From: RGIG5050 sp045636065
Lineage (GTDB): Bacteria; Verrucomicrobiota; Kiritimatiellia; RFP12; UBA1067
NCBI GenBank assembly: GCA_045636065.1
Contig: JAZTWW010000004.1
Location: forward strand, 1 to 39,541
Direction of reading: 5' to 3'
DNA: 39,541 nucleotides
The position numbers and the translations under genes were made by a program. Positions 23,032 through 31,116 of the stretch are shown in pieces (position 1 is the first letter of the stretch; every line of letters starts with the position of its first letter). The notes beneath the pieces were generated by a model. It saw only the letters and a program-made list of their open reading frames with translations, was not told the DNA's origin and ran no database searches.

Positions 23032-25839
23032 TCAAATGAAGCGGCCGGTGATGCTGCCGGGGGAGGAGCGGATCGTATCCGGCGGGCCCTCGGCGACTAG
23101 CTCGCCGCCTGCATCGCCCCCCCCGGGGCCAAGATCTATGATCCAGTCGGCGCACCTTATGACATCGATGTTGTGCTCGATGACAACGACCGTGTTGCCG
23201 CTTTCCCTGAGCTTCAAGAGAAGCTTCATGAGCTTCGCGACATCATCGAAGTGAAGCCCCGTCGTAGGCTCGTCGAGAAGATAGAGCGTACGGCCGGTGG
23301 AGCGGCGGGAAAGCTCCGTCGCGAGCTTGATGCGCTGCGCCTCGCCGCCGGAGAGCGTCGTGGCGCTCTGTCCAAGGCCGATATACCCGAGCCCCACGTC
23401 GACAAGCGTCTTGAGCTTCGAGGCGAGCCTCGGCACCTTCGCGAAGAACTCGCATGCTTCGGCGACCGTCATGTCGAGAACGTCTGCAATCGTCTTGCCG
23501 CCGTACTTCACCTCGAGCGTCTCCCTGTTGAAGCGCCGCCCGCCGCACTGCTCGCAGGTGATGTACACATCCGGAAGGAAGCTCATCTCAAGCTTCCTGA
23601 CGCCGTCGCCGCCGCACACCTCGCACCTGCCGCCCTTCACGTTGAAGCTGAACCGGCCGGCATTGTACCCGCGCGCCTTCGCCGCCTCCGTCGAGGCGAA
23701 AAGCTGGCGGATGTCGCTGAAAAAGCCGACGTATGTTGCCGGGTTGGAGCGCGGAGTCCTTCCGATGGGGGACTGGTCGATCTCGATTACCTTGTCGATA
23801 TCCTCGACGCCCGTTATCCTCCGGAATGCGCCAGGCCGCTCTTTGGAGCGGTAGAACCGCCTCATGAGCTCGCGCTTCAACGTCTCCTCGACAAGTGTGG
23901 ACTTGCCGCTTCCCGATACGCCCGTAACGACGGTGAACGTGCCAAGGGGGATCTTGACCGTTATGTTCTTGAGATTGTGCTCCGTGCAGCCCGCTATGGT
24001 AAGCCATCTGCCGCTCCCGGGCGCCACCGCAGGAGGCACGCCGCCGCATACGCTCTTCCGCCCGGAAAGGTAGTCCGCCGTGAGGCTCTTCGCCTTGAGA
24101 AGCCCCTGGTAGGGACCGGAATACATCACGTTACCGCCCTCGCGGCCCGCCCCGGGGCCCAGATCGACGATCCAGTCCGCCGCGCGCATCATCTCCGCGT
24201 CGTGCTCGACTATGACGACGGTGTTGCCCCTGTCCTTGAGGCGCTTGAGCATCGCGATAAGCCTCTCGTTGTCGCGCGGATGCAGGCCTATGGTAGGCTC
24301 GTCGAGGACGTACAGGACTCCGGTAAGCCCGCTTCCTATCTGCGTTGCGAGGCGGATCCTCTGCATCTCGCCGCCCGAAAGCGTGGACGAGGGCCTTTCA
24401 AGGGTAAGGTAGTCAAGCCCCACGTCGTTCAGGAACTCGAGCCGCTTTACTATCTCCTTCAGAACGTCCTTCATCGCCTTGCGGTCGGCTTCGGGGAGGG
24501 ATATCGTGCGGAAGAAGTCTAGCGCATCCCTCACCGGAAGCGACATCACATCGACTATCGTCCGCCCGGCGACTGTCGCCGCACGGCTCTCCGCCCTCAA
24601 TCTGGCGCCCTTGCAGTCAGGGCACGTCCGGTCGCTCTGGTATATCTCCAGCTTCTCGCGCTGCTCGTCGCTCTCCGCCTCCTCCAGCTTCCGCTTAAGG
24701 TACGGCAGCACGCCCTCGAAGGGCTTCTGCTCCGAACGCCAGGAGAGGTGAAGGTCCGTATCGAAGCCGTGCATCAGCTTCCGCCTGAAATCGGCGGGCA
24801 GCTTCTCGTATGGCGTATCGAGGCTCACGCCGTTCTGGTTTGCGATCGCCTCAAGGAGATAGTTGTAGTATATGATCGCATTGTGCCCGGCGCGCCGCCA
24901 CGGATGTATGCACTCCCTTAAAGGGAGCGACCTGTCGGGGACGACAAGGTCCTCGTCGAAGTAGTAGAGGCTTCCAAGCCCTGCGCAAGTGGGGCACGCG
25001 CCGAAGGGGGAGTTGAACGAAAAGCTCCTCGGCTTCAGCTCCTCGAAGCTTATGCCGCATTCGACGCAGGCGTTCCTCTCCGAGAATATCCGCTCGTCCC
25101 CTCCTGGCGTGCCGACGTACAGTACGCCCTGCCCGGCCTTCAGGCCAAGCTCGACGGAATCGGTGAGGCGCGTGGTGAAGGAGGAGAGCTGCGCTGCATC
25201 CGCCCCATCAGGTATCACGAGCCTGTCCACGACGACGTCAATCGAGTGGTTCCGCTTCTTGTCGAGATCCGGAACCTCCTCCACGGGATACGTCTCGCCG
25301 TCCACCCTGACCCTGGCGAAACCCTGGCGCCTTATCTCTGCGAGCGTATCCTCGTGCCGCCCCTTGCGGCCCTTGACCACAGGCGCGTAGATGATGAACC
25401 GCGAGCCGGGCGCCATCTTCATCATGTGCTCCACGATCTGCTCGGCGCTCTGTCTTTCCACGGCCCTGCCGCATTTGGGGCAGTGCGCCACGGCGACGCT
25501 GCCGTAGAGAAGCCTCAGGTAGTCGTGGATCTCGGTGACTGTCGCGACGATGGAGCGCGGATTGCCGCCTGTCGTCCTCTGCTCGATGGCGATCGCGGGC
25601 GAAAGGCCCTCGATGCGCTCCACATCGGGCTTCTGCATCTGGTCGAGGAACTGACGGGCGTATGCGCTGAGGCTCTCCACGTAGCGCCTCTGCCCTTCCG
25701 CGTACAGGGTGTCGAACGCAAGGGAACTCTTGCCGCTGCCGGAAAGCCCGGTGACGACCGTGAGCGAATTGCGCGGAATGGTGACGTCCACACCCTTGAG
25801 GTTGTGGACGTTCGCGTTATGTATCTCTATGTCCGTCAT
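23032..25839 (-). CDS. uvrA: Excinuclease ABC subunit A
   Basis: A 935-aa ABC-type ATPase that finds helix-distorting lesions with UvrB in nucleotide excision repair. Both nucleotide sites are complete: Walker A GLSGSGKSS (31-39) and GVSGSGKST (about 636-644), with signatures TLSGGEMQRIRLA and TLSGGEAQRIKLA and the D-loops YVLDEPTIGLH and YLLDEPTTGLH. Zinc-binding CxxC pairs are seen at about 119, at CPDCKG and at CEVCGG/CEQCGG (about 736-765). Length is typical (~940). The ATG at 25839 has AGGGAA just upstream, weak, but the 18-nt gap from rho suggests coupling. It follows rho on one transcript. Confidence 0.98.
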   Translation of the reverse strand: MTDIEIHNANVHNLKGVDVTIPRNSLTVVTGLSGSGKSSLAFDTLYAEGQRRYVESLSAYARQFLDQMQKPDVERIEGLSPAIAIEQRTTGGNPRSIVATVTEIHDYLRLLYGSVAVAHCPKCGRAVERQSAEQIVEHMMKMAPGSRFIIYAPVVKGRKGRHEDTLAEIRRQGFARVRVDGETYPVEEVPDLDKKRNHSIDVVVDRLVIPDGADAAQLSSFTTRLTDSVELGLKAGQGVLYVGTPGGDERIFSERNACVECGISFEELKPRSFSFNSPFGACPTCAGLGSLYYFDEDLVVPDRSLPLRECIHPWRRAGHNAIIYYNYLLEAIANQNGVSLDTPYEKLPADFRRKLMHGFDTDLHLSWRSEQKPFEGVLPYLKRKLEEAESDEQREKLEIYQSDRTCPDCKGARLRAESRAATVAGRTIVDVMSLPVRDALDFFRTISLPEADRKAMKDVLKEIVKRLEFLNDVGLDYLTLERPSSTLSGGEMQRIRLATQIGSGLTGVLYVLDEPTIGLHPRDNERLIAMLKRLKDRGNTVVIVEHDAEMMRAADWIVDLGPGAGREGGNVMYSGPYQGLLKAKSLTADYLSGRKSVCGGVPPAVAPGSGRWLTIAGCTEHNLKNITVKIPLGTFTVVTGVSGSGKSTLVEETLKRELMRRFYRSKERPGAFRRITGVEDIDKVIEIDQSPIGRTPRSNPATYVGFFSDIRQLFASTEAAKARGYNAGRFSFNVKGGRCEVCGGDGVRKLEMSFLPDVYITCEQCGGRRFNRETLEVKYGGKTIADVLDMTVAEACEFFAKVPRLASKLKTLVDVGLGYIGLGQSATTLSGGEAQRIKLATELSRRSTGRTLYLLDEPTTGLHFDDVAKLMKLLLKLRESGNTVVVIEHNIDVIRCADWIIDLGPGGGDAGGELVAEGPPDTIRSSPGSITGRFI

Positions 25840-25857
25840 TTCCCTGGACGGGCCCGG

Positions 25858-27765
25858 CTACAGGTTCTTGAGATCGAGCGACAGGAGGAACTCCGGGTTG
25901 CTCCTGAACCTCTTCATGCCCTGGAGGACGCTCTGCATCGCGCGCTCCGGCCCCGCGTCGCTCAGCACGCGCCTGAGCGCCCAAGTCTTTTCGAGCTCGA
26001 GCGGATCGAGGAGGAGGTCCTCCTTGCGCGTTCCGGACTTGTCGATGTCTATTGCCGGGAAGATGCGCTTGTCGGCGAGGCCGCGGTCGAGGACGAGCTC
26101 CATGTTGCCTGTGCCCTTGAACTCCTCGAAGATCACCTCGTCCATCCTGGAGCCGGTGTCGATCAGGGCCGTCGCGATGATCGTGAGGCTTCCGCCGTTC
26201 TCGATGTTCCTGGCCGCGCCGAAGAAGCGCTTCGGACGGTGGAGGGCGAGCGCGTCGACGCCGCCTGTGAGGATCTTACCGGAATGCGGCTGCACTGTGT
26301 TGTACGCGCGCGCAAGGCGGGTTATGGAGTCGAGGAGGATCACGACGTCCTTGCCGTTCTCGACGTAGCGCTTCGACATCTCTATCACCATTTCGGCGAC
26401 GTTCACGTGATGCTGCGGCTCCTCGTCGAACGTGGACGAGCGGACGAGCGCCGTTGTGTTGCGGTGCATGTCCGTCACCTCTTCGGGGCGCTCGTCGACG
26501 AGAAGGATTATGAGGATCGCCTCGGGGTGGTTCGCCGTTATGGCGTTCGCCATCTTCTGGAGGAGGACCGTCTTGCCGACCCTGGGCGGCGCGACGATTA
26601 TGCCGCGCTGCCCGAAACCGATGGGCGAGAAGATGTCGACGACGCGCGTCGAAAGCTCCTGCGGCACGGTCTCGAGGATTATGCGCCTCGTGGGGAAGGT
26701 GGGCGTAAGGTTCTCGAAATGGACTATGCGCGCCGCCTCGGATGGCGTGAGGCCATTCACGGTCACGACCCCGCCGAGCGCGAAGAACTTGTCGTTCGCG
26801 CGCGGATCGCGGATCGGCCCCTCGACGACATCGCCCGTCCTGAGGGCGTGGCGGCGTATCTGCTGCTGGGGGATGAACACGTCCTCGGGGCAGGCGAGGA
26901 AGTTCGTCTTTGCGCTTCTAAGGAAACCGAAGCCCTCCTTGACGACCTCAAGGCAGCCGCTCGCGAGAACTGCTCCGCCGCGCCCGAGGTAGCTCCTTAT
27001 GGCGGCGAAGATGATCTCGTGGCGCTTCATCGCGCCCAAGTCCTCGGCGTTCGCGTCTGGCATGAGCTTCGCGACGATCTCGGCGTTGTCCCAGCCGTGT
27101 ATGTCGGCAAGCTTGTATTCGGGGAGGTTCGGATCACGCGGCACCTGAGGCGGTGGCGCAGGAGGCTGCGGGCGGCGCTGCTGCTGCATCTGCTGCTGGC
27201 GGCGCTGCTGCTTGATCCACTCCTTGCGCGGCATCCACTGGCGGCGCTGGCCGTTCTGCTGGAAGCCCTGCTGATGCTGCGGCTGCTGCACGTGGTGCGC
27301 TTCGGCCGGCTCGGGGGCCGGTGCCGGCGTGGAGGATGCCTCCACCTGCTGGGTTGGAGCCTGCTCCTGCGCCGCGGGGGCAGCATTCTGCTCAACGGCG
27401 GGCGCAGCCGGCTGGTCGCACGCAGGCTCGGCAGGCGTCTGGTATGCCGGCTCGGCAAGCTGGACGAACGCCGGCTCCGCAGGCTGCTGATATACCGTTT
27501 CCGCCGGCGGCTGATAGACTGGTTCCGCCGGCGGCTGGTATACCGGCTCCGGCGGTTGGACGCTAGCGGGCTGCTGGTATACCGGTTCAGGCGGCTGGAC
27601 GAACGCCGGTTCCGGTGGCTGCTGGTAGACCTGCTCTACAGGCTGTGCGCCTGCATCTGCGCCATCCTGCGCAGCCTCGCGCGCACGAACTTTGCGTCCG
27701 CGCTTTGTACGGGACTTGACCTGTTCGGCGGGTGCCTCCGCCGGCATAAAATCATCTTCTGCCAT
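25858..27765 (-). CDS. rho: Transcription termination factor Rho with long Q/P/E-rich N-terminal extension
   Basis: A 635-aa hexameric RNA-dependent ATPase. The first ~215 residues are low complexity: repeats of the type VYQQPAEP, QPPEP and PAEPA (about 45-120), then a Gln/Arg-rich basic stretch (about 160-205, KQQRRQQQMQQQRR). This region is absent from E. coli Rho (419 aa). The usual protein follows: N-terminal helical domain, cold-shock-type RNA-binding domain (GFGFLRS near 279), Walker A PPRVGKT (393-399), Walker B VVILLDS (474-480), and Q- and R-loops (ALHRPKRFFGAARN). The ATG at 27765 is used because GGAAAG lies 7 nt upstream; an in-frame ATG at 27780 lacks one. tRNA-Val lies 52 nt upstream on the same strand. 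Such disordered extensions are known in some actinobacterial and Bacteroidetes Rho proteins. Confidence 0.96.
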   Translation of the reverse strand: MAEDDFMPAEAPAEQVKSRTKRGRKVRAREAAQDGADAGAQPVEQVYQQPPEPAFVQPPEPVYQQPASVQPPEPVYQPPAEPVYQPPAETVYQQPAEPAFVQLAEPAYQTPAEPACDQPAAPAVEQNAAPAAQEQAPTQQVEASSTPAPAPEPAEAHHVQQPQHQQGFQQNGQRRQWMPRKEWIKQQRRQQQMQQQRRPQPPAPPPQVPRDPNLPEYKLADIHGWDNAEIVAKLMPDANAEDLGAMKRHEIIFAAIRSYLGRGGAVLASGCLEVVKEGFGFLRSAKTNFLACPEDVFIPQQQIRRHALRTGDVVEGPIRDPRANDKFFALGGVVTVNGLTPSEAARIVHFENLTPTFPTRRIILETVPQELSTRVVDIFSPIGFGQRGIIVAPPRVGKTVLLQKMANAITANHPEAILIILLVDERPEEVTDMHRNTTALVRSSTFDEEPQHHVNVAEMVIEMSKRYVENGKDVVILLDSITRLARAYNTVQPHSGKILTGGVDALALHRPKRFFGAARNIENGGSLTIIATALIDTGSRMDEVIFEEFKGTGNMELVLDRGLADKRIFPAIDIDKSGTRKEDLLLDPLELEKTWALRRVLSDAGPERAMQSVLQGMKRFRSNPEFLLSLDLKNL

Positions 27766-27817
27766 ATGGGTTCTTTCCATGGGGTGAAACGCGCGGACGT
27801 GATCGTCTGCGGGGGGA

Positions 27818-27894
27818 TGGTGGGCGCTACTGGACTCGGACCAGTGACCCCTACCGTGTGAAGGTAGTGCTCTAACCAACTGAGCTAAGCGCCC
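27818..27894 (-). tRNA. tRNA-Val (anticodon CAC), CCA encoded
   Basis: On the minus strand a full cloverleaf can be drawn: acceptor stem GGGCGCT/AGCGCCC, D-arm with AGCTCAGTTGGTTAGAGC, anticodon stem CTACC/GGTAG around loop TTCACAC (anticodon CAC, codon GUG), and a T-arm with CTGG, GTCCGAGTC and CCAG. Discriminator A and CCA follow. It lies between a strong promoter and rho with no terminator in between, so tRNA and rho mRNA are probably cut from one transcript. Confidence 0.95.
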
Positions 27895-27896
27895 TC

Positions 27897-27913
27897 TCAC
27901 GAAAGCTTCGTGA
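27897..27913 (-). other. Leader hairpin before tRNA-Val
   Basis: TCACGAA/TTCGTGA, a perfect 7-bp stem with a 3-nt loop, lies between the predicted transcription start (~27918) and the 5' end of the tRNA. It may protect the short leader or help RNase P processing. Confidence 0.45.
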
Positions 27914-27924
27914 AATCGGCGGAT

Positions 27925-27953
27925 AGTATACCATAACTCCGCCCCCCGCGCAA
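27925..27953 (-). promoter_or_regulatory. Promoter of tRNA-Val-rho-uvrA
   Basis: Minus-strand TTGCGC (27948-27953), 17-bp G-rich spacer ending in TTATGG, TATACT (27925-27930). Predicted start is about 27918, 24 nt before the mature tRNA. Confidence 0.75.
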
Positions 27954-28023
27954 GTGGATAATTAGGCAGGGGGGATTACAGGGGATGGGGGATTTGTTGG
28001 AGAAAGCGAATTTAGGGGAAGGG

Positions 28024-28055
28024 ATAAAAGCGATAAAAGCGATCTAAGCGATAAA
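28024..28055. repeat. Short tandem repeat, 9-bp unit, about 3.5 copies
   Basis: Units ATAAAAGCG, ATAAAAGCG, ATCTAAGCG and a partial ATAAA. It lies in the ~140-bp gene-free stretch between the end of the Tad operon and the tRNA-Val promoter. I see no hairpin terminator in that stretch. Confidence 0.6.
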
Positions 28056-28097
28056 TCCAATGAATGGGCTGTGATTGGTCGCCACTTGCGGAGCGAA

Positions 28098-28385
28098 TTA
28101 CCCACTATACCCCTCCAACTCCCCATCCCGTATGTACTCTGGCCGCTCCAAGGCGCGGACAAGCTCCTCGAACCCCTCCTCGTCGCGCGAAAACTCCTCC
28201 GCCGCCGCCTCGGCCGCCATGCGCAGCTTATCCCGCCTCGACTCGACGGTCCCGTCAAGCCTCGCGGAAATCGCATCCGAAAGCTCGAATATCCCGAAGG
28301 CGAAGGCAAGGTAGATGGGGAGCGTCACCACAAACTCCATCGCAACGGCGCCGCGCCTTGGCGCAATTAGAGTAGCCCCCTTCAT
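28098..28385 (-). CDS. TadE-like pseudopilin (small, last gene of Tad operon)
   Basis: A 95-aa protein with a short basic leader, a prepilin-type cleavage context RRG/AVAMEF at residues 10-18 (Glu at +5 after the cut) and one hydrophobic helix (about 17-34). A charged, helical C-terminus follows. This is the TadE pattern, a minor pseudopilin of the Flp pilus. AAAGGATG lies about 7 nt before the ATG, within the 12-nt gap after the TadG-like gene. Confidence 0.7.
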   Translation of the reverse strand: MKGATLIAPRRGAVAMEFVVTLPIYLAFAFGIFELSDAISARLDGTVESRRDKLRMAAEAAAEEFSRDEEGFEELVRALERPEYIRDGELEGYSG

Positions 28386-28396
28386 GCGACATCCTT

Positions 28397-30016
28397 TCAG
28401 TGAACGATAAGCCCGTCAAGGGCGTCCCAATCAAGCCTCCCGCCTGGCTTGCCGAGCGCCCACCGGCCGTCCCCGCCGCTGGGCCCGGCAACCATATCGC
28501 GGTCGGGACGATCCAATCCCGCCGCATGCCCGACTGGAACCATCGCAAGCCCCGCAAGCGAACCTGCAACGCCACCTTGGAACTCCTCCCATCGCCCATC
28601 CCTCGCCATCGATCCGGCCCTTGCGACAGGGATGAAAACGCCCCTCCAGTCGGTCTCGGAAAGGTTCCACCCTTCAACCCCGCGCCAATCCACCCGGTAG
28701 AGCCTCTCGCCATCCGGCCTTACTCCCGCCTTCGCCGCCGAAAAGGCCCACATCCAGCCGCCGTCGGTCAGGATCGAGGCGAAAGGAAGATCGCTTCGTG
28801 CGGCAAGCGCCACTGCAATGGAGCCGCGGCCTCCGAAATACCCCTCGTCGACGACAAGTGGCCTGCAGACCTTCCCTGCATGGGTGTCCCTTGAATATAT
28901 CCTGTCGTTGTCGCCGTAGGAGGAGGCGGTCTTCTCCCTCCCACCCTTGCACTGGCAGTGGACGTGATAGCCGTGCGCGCATACCGGGATGGCAGGCTGG
29001 AGGTCGTGGTGCATCACACCGTGGTGATCGACCCAGCACACCCAGAAGGACGATCTCCAGTTCCAGTATGCGACAAGCCGCCCGGCCCGAAGCCCCTTCC
29101 CGTTCAGCCCCGCATAGTGGAAGTACGACCGCTGAATGCCCGTATCGCCATCGCGGGAAACGCCCTCGCTCTCGCGCTCGTCACCCCTTACGAACCACCT
29201 TCCAGTGCCCGACGACCCTCTTCCCAGAAGCTCGCCCGGATCCGCACCATCGCCGTAGACGAACGACATGAAGCGCGATTCATCCTCCTCCGTGTTGGAA
29301 AGGCGGTAAAGATACCCATCGTCCGAAACGTCCATCCTCGGATCATCCACCATCGATAGGGCATAAAGGGCATGCCCGCCAGGGAAGGAGACATCGGACG
29401 GATCGCCGTCCAGCACCTCGGCAAGCGTCGCCTCCACAGCCTCCCGCATGCGCCGCGGCATGTTCGCCGCAAGGCTCTCGATAGCCTCGTCAAGCTCTTC
29501 GATCAGCTCGGCATCCTCGGCGATTTCGCCTTCGAGATGACGGAAATCAAGCGCGGAAAGCCGCTCTACCCCTATCTCCGAGGCTCCCCTCCTGTTGTGC
29601 CTTATCCCGGATATGTCCCATCCCGCACCCTTTATCCTGTTGTGGAGCGGACAGGCGAGGGGATTTGCGAAAAGGCGCGCGCACTCCATGTCCTGCCTGT
29701 AATGCTCCTCGACATGCTTAAGCCACTTCCACACCATCCAGTCCATCTGCCTGCGGGATTGCTGCACATGCGTCCATGCAAGCGCCTTGTCGAGCGCTGC
29801 AATGCGCGAAAGCGTCTCGGCCTGAACCTGTGCCGCCGCATACGACGCCGCATCTGCCGCATCCGCGAGCTCGCGCGCCCTTATGGCCGTCATCCCCGAG
29901 ACGTAGAGCCCTAGAGCCGCAACATACATCACCATGAATACGGCAAGCGGAAGAACGAGTGCCGTACCCCTGCGCGACGACATGCCTCTTTCCGGCCCAG
30001 TTCCAACCTTCACCAT
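28397..30016 (-). CDS. TadG-like pilus assembly protein
   Basis: A 539-aa protein with an N-terminal RRGTALVLPLAVF segment and one membrane helix (about 17-39). A RARELADAADAASYAAA motif then matches the start of TadG/Flp-assembly proteins (PilG-like N-domain). The helix lacks the Glu+5 of true pseudopilins, as usual for TadG. The large C-terminal part (about 150-539) is extracytoplasmic and I do not recognise a von Willebrand A domain in it. GGAGGT lies 5 nt before the ATG at 30016, which overlaps the end of the preceding gene by 7 nt; ATG at 29983 is an alternative. Confidence 0.7.
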   Translation of the reverse strand: MVKVGTGPERGMSSRRGTALVLPLAVFMVMYVAALGLYVSGMTAIRARELADAADAASYAAAQVQAETLSRIAALDKALAWTHVQQSRRQMDWMVWKWLKHVEEHYRQDMECARLFANPLACPLHNRIKGAGWDISGIRHNRRGASEIGVERLSALDFRHLEGEIAEDAELIEELDEAIESLAANMPRRMREAVEATLAEVLDGDPSDVSFPGGHALYALSMVDDPRMDVSDDGYLYRLSNTEEDESRFMSFVYGDGADPGELLGRGSSGTGRWFVRGDERESEGVSRDGDTGIQRSYFHYAGLNGKGLRAGRLVAYWNWRSSFWVCWVDHHGVMHHDLQPAIPVCAHGYHVHCQCKGGREKTASSYGDNDRIYSRDTHAGKVCRPLVVDEGYFGGRGSIAVALAARSDLPFASILTDGGWMWAFSAAKAGVRPDGERLYRVDWRGVEGWNLSETDWRGVFIPVARAGSMARDGRWEEFQGGVAGSLAGLAMVPVGHAAGLDRPDRDMVAGPSGGDGRWALGKPGGRLDWDALDGLIVH

Positions 30017-30552
30017 CCGTCACCTCCATCTTCCGCAAACGCACCCTCAGGATAGTCGCCAAGGAATCCGTCCACGGGGATTTCGCACCTTTCGCGTATA
30101 AGAGCATATCGCCATCCGGCGATCATCCCCTCGCCCGTGGCCATTATCCTATCAATGCCCATTGCAGGGATCATAAGCGGGAACGCGAACGACACTTCCG
30201 CCGCAATCCCGCCCCCTCCGGCCCCGCCAGCGGAAACGGCAACAAGGGTCCTCGTCGCCACAGATCCCGATCCTAGCACCCTTCCCCACCCCGGCACCTC
30301 GACGCCGTCCTCGCCTCCGTCCGCGAGCGAAACCCACGAAAGGGCGATCTGGGCCGCCTTCAAAGCGGCCGGCTCCCTCTCCCCGGGCGGCGCCACGGCG
30401 GCCGCCCGCGCGGCCGAATACGCAGCGCGCTTCACAAGCGCCTTTGCCGTCAGGAGAAAGGCCGTCTGCACGATCCCGAACACGAGCATAAGCGCGAGCG
30501 GGAGCGCCACGACGGCCTCCATGGCGACCGATCCTCGTTTAAGTCGAGACAC
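30010..30552 (-). CDS. TadE/TadF-like pseudopilin
   Basis: A 180-aa protein starting with GTG. Residues 6-12 read RG/SVAME, a prepilin-type site with Glu at +5, followed by a hydrophobic helix (about 9-34, VVALPLALMLVFGIVQ). The C-terminal part is extracytoplasmic and Gly/Ala rich. It lies 12 nt after the flp-like gene and overlaps the TadG-like gene. A minor pseudopilin role is likely. Confidence 0.75.
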   Translation of the reverse strand: MSRLKRGSVAMEAVVALPLALMLVFGIVQTAFLLTAKALVKRAAYSAARAAAVAPPGEREPAALKAAQIALSWVSLADGGEDGVEVPGWGRVLGSGSVATRTLVAVSAGGAGGGGIAAEVSFAFPLMIPAMGIDRIMATGEGMIAGWRYALIRERCEIPVDGFLGDYPEGAFAEDGGDGW

Positions 30553-30564
30553 GTCCCTGCCGGA

Positions 30565-30879
30565 TCAATGCATATCGACATCGCCGATGTCTTCGTTGCC
30601 GGTGACGATGAAGTCCTTGTTGCGGCTCGTCGCCTCGGCATGCCCGTCCGCCGCGGCGGTCTGGGAGGCCTCGACGGCCCTTATGGCGCCGGAGCTGTCG
30701 CCCGTGACGCTCTTTCCGGCCACGCCGAACATGTTGACTATGTCCTTTCCGAAGTACCACGCCCCAACCGCTACGGCCGCCGCAATCATGACGGCCACGA
30801 TCACGTATTCCATCATGACCGCGCCCCTGCGCGACCCGAACGCGCCGTGCGGCGCACCGGCTGCAACTTTCCTGTCCAT
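30565..30879 (-). CDS. flp: Flp-type pilin, long C-terminus
   Basis: A 104-aa protein with cleavage context RRG/AVMMEYVIV at residues 17-27; Glu is +5 and Tyr +6 after the cut, the hallmark of Flp (type IVb) pilins. One helix follows (about 22-42). At 85 mature residues it is longer than common Flp pilins (50-65), with a polar, Ala/Glu/Asp-rich tail. The ATG at 30879 is preferred over GTG at 30885 because AAGGAG then sits 7 nt upstream. It may be the major pilin or a second subunit beside the shorter Flp upstream. Confidence 0.75.
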   Translation of the reverse strand: MDRKVAAGAPHGAFGSRRGAVMMEYVIVAVMIAAAVAVGAWYFGKDIVNMFGVAGKSVTGDSSGAIRAVEASQTAAADGHAEATSRNKDFIVTGNEDIGDVDMH

Positions 30880-30933
30880 CTGCACACTCCTTCGCTTGCA
30901 TGTTTATCCCCGCTTCATCTACCTTCTCCTCTG

Positions 30934-31116
30934 TCACGGCACGGGAAGCGAGATTCCGCCCGCGATCTTTCTGAAAAACGCCGCAAACTCAAGTCCGAGA
31001 GGCCCGAAGTCGCCCCGCACGCCGCCGAAGAGCGAATCCATCGCCACGACAAGCGCCACCCCAACCGCCAGCAGCACGACGATGTATTCGAGCATCACGG
31101 ATCCGCGCCTATCCAT
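30934..31116 (-). CDS. flp: Flp-type pilin, short
   Basis: A 60-aa protein with a minimal leader MDRRG/SVMLEY (cut after Gly5; Glu +5, Tyr +6) and a hydrophobic helix to about residue 28. A short tail with FGPLGLEFAAFF follows. Size and motif fit a canonical Flp pilin. It overlaps the end of the FHA gene by 8 nt and has GGAGG 6 nt before its ATG. Confidence 0.8.
   Translation of the reverse strand: MDRRGSVMLEYIVVLLAVGVALVVAMDSLFGGVRGDFGPLGLEFAAFFRKIAGGISLPVP

Noticed and set aside
21547..23100. Plus-strand open frame of 517 codons
   Set aside because: Antisense shadow of the 910-aa kinase-like gene. The minus-strand protein has a proper Shine-Dalgarno and ordered motifs.
25246..27861. Plus-strand open frame of 871 codons
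   Set aside because: It lies exactly opposite rho and the 5' end of uvrA. Composition is Arg/Leu/Ala/His-heavy as expected from the complement of GC-rich coding DNA, with no recognisable domain.
10755..27900. Longer N-termini for lgt, tsaC and rho using upstream start codons
   Set aside because: The extra residues come from upstream genes or the tRNA and lack Shine-Dalgarno sites. Overlaps of the TAATG or ATGA type, or a purine run at the right distance, fix the shorter starts.
27956..28097. Terminator or small RNA at the end of the Tad operon
   Set aside because: Apart from the 9-bp tandem repeat I find no stable hairpin and no promoter in this stretch.
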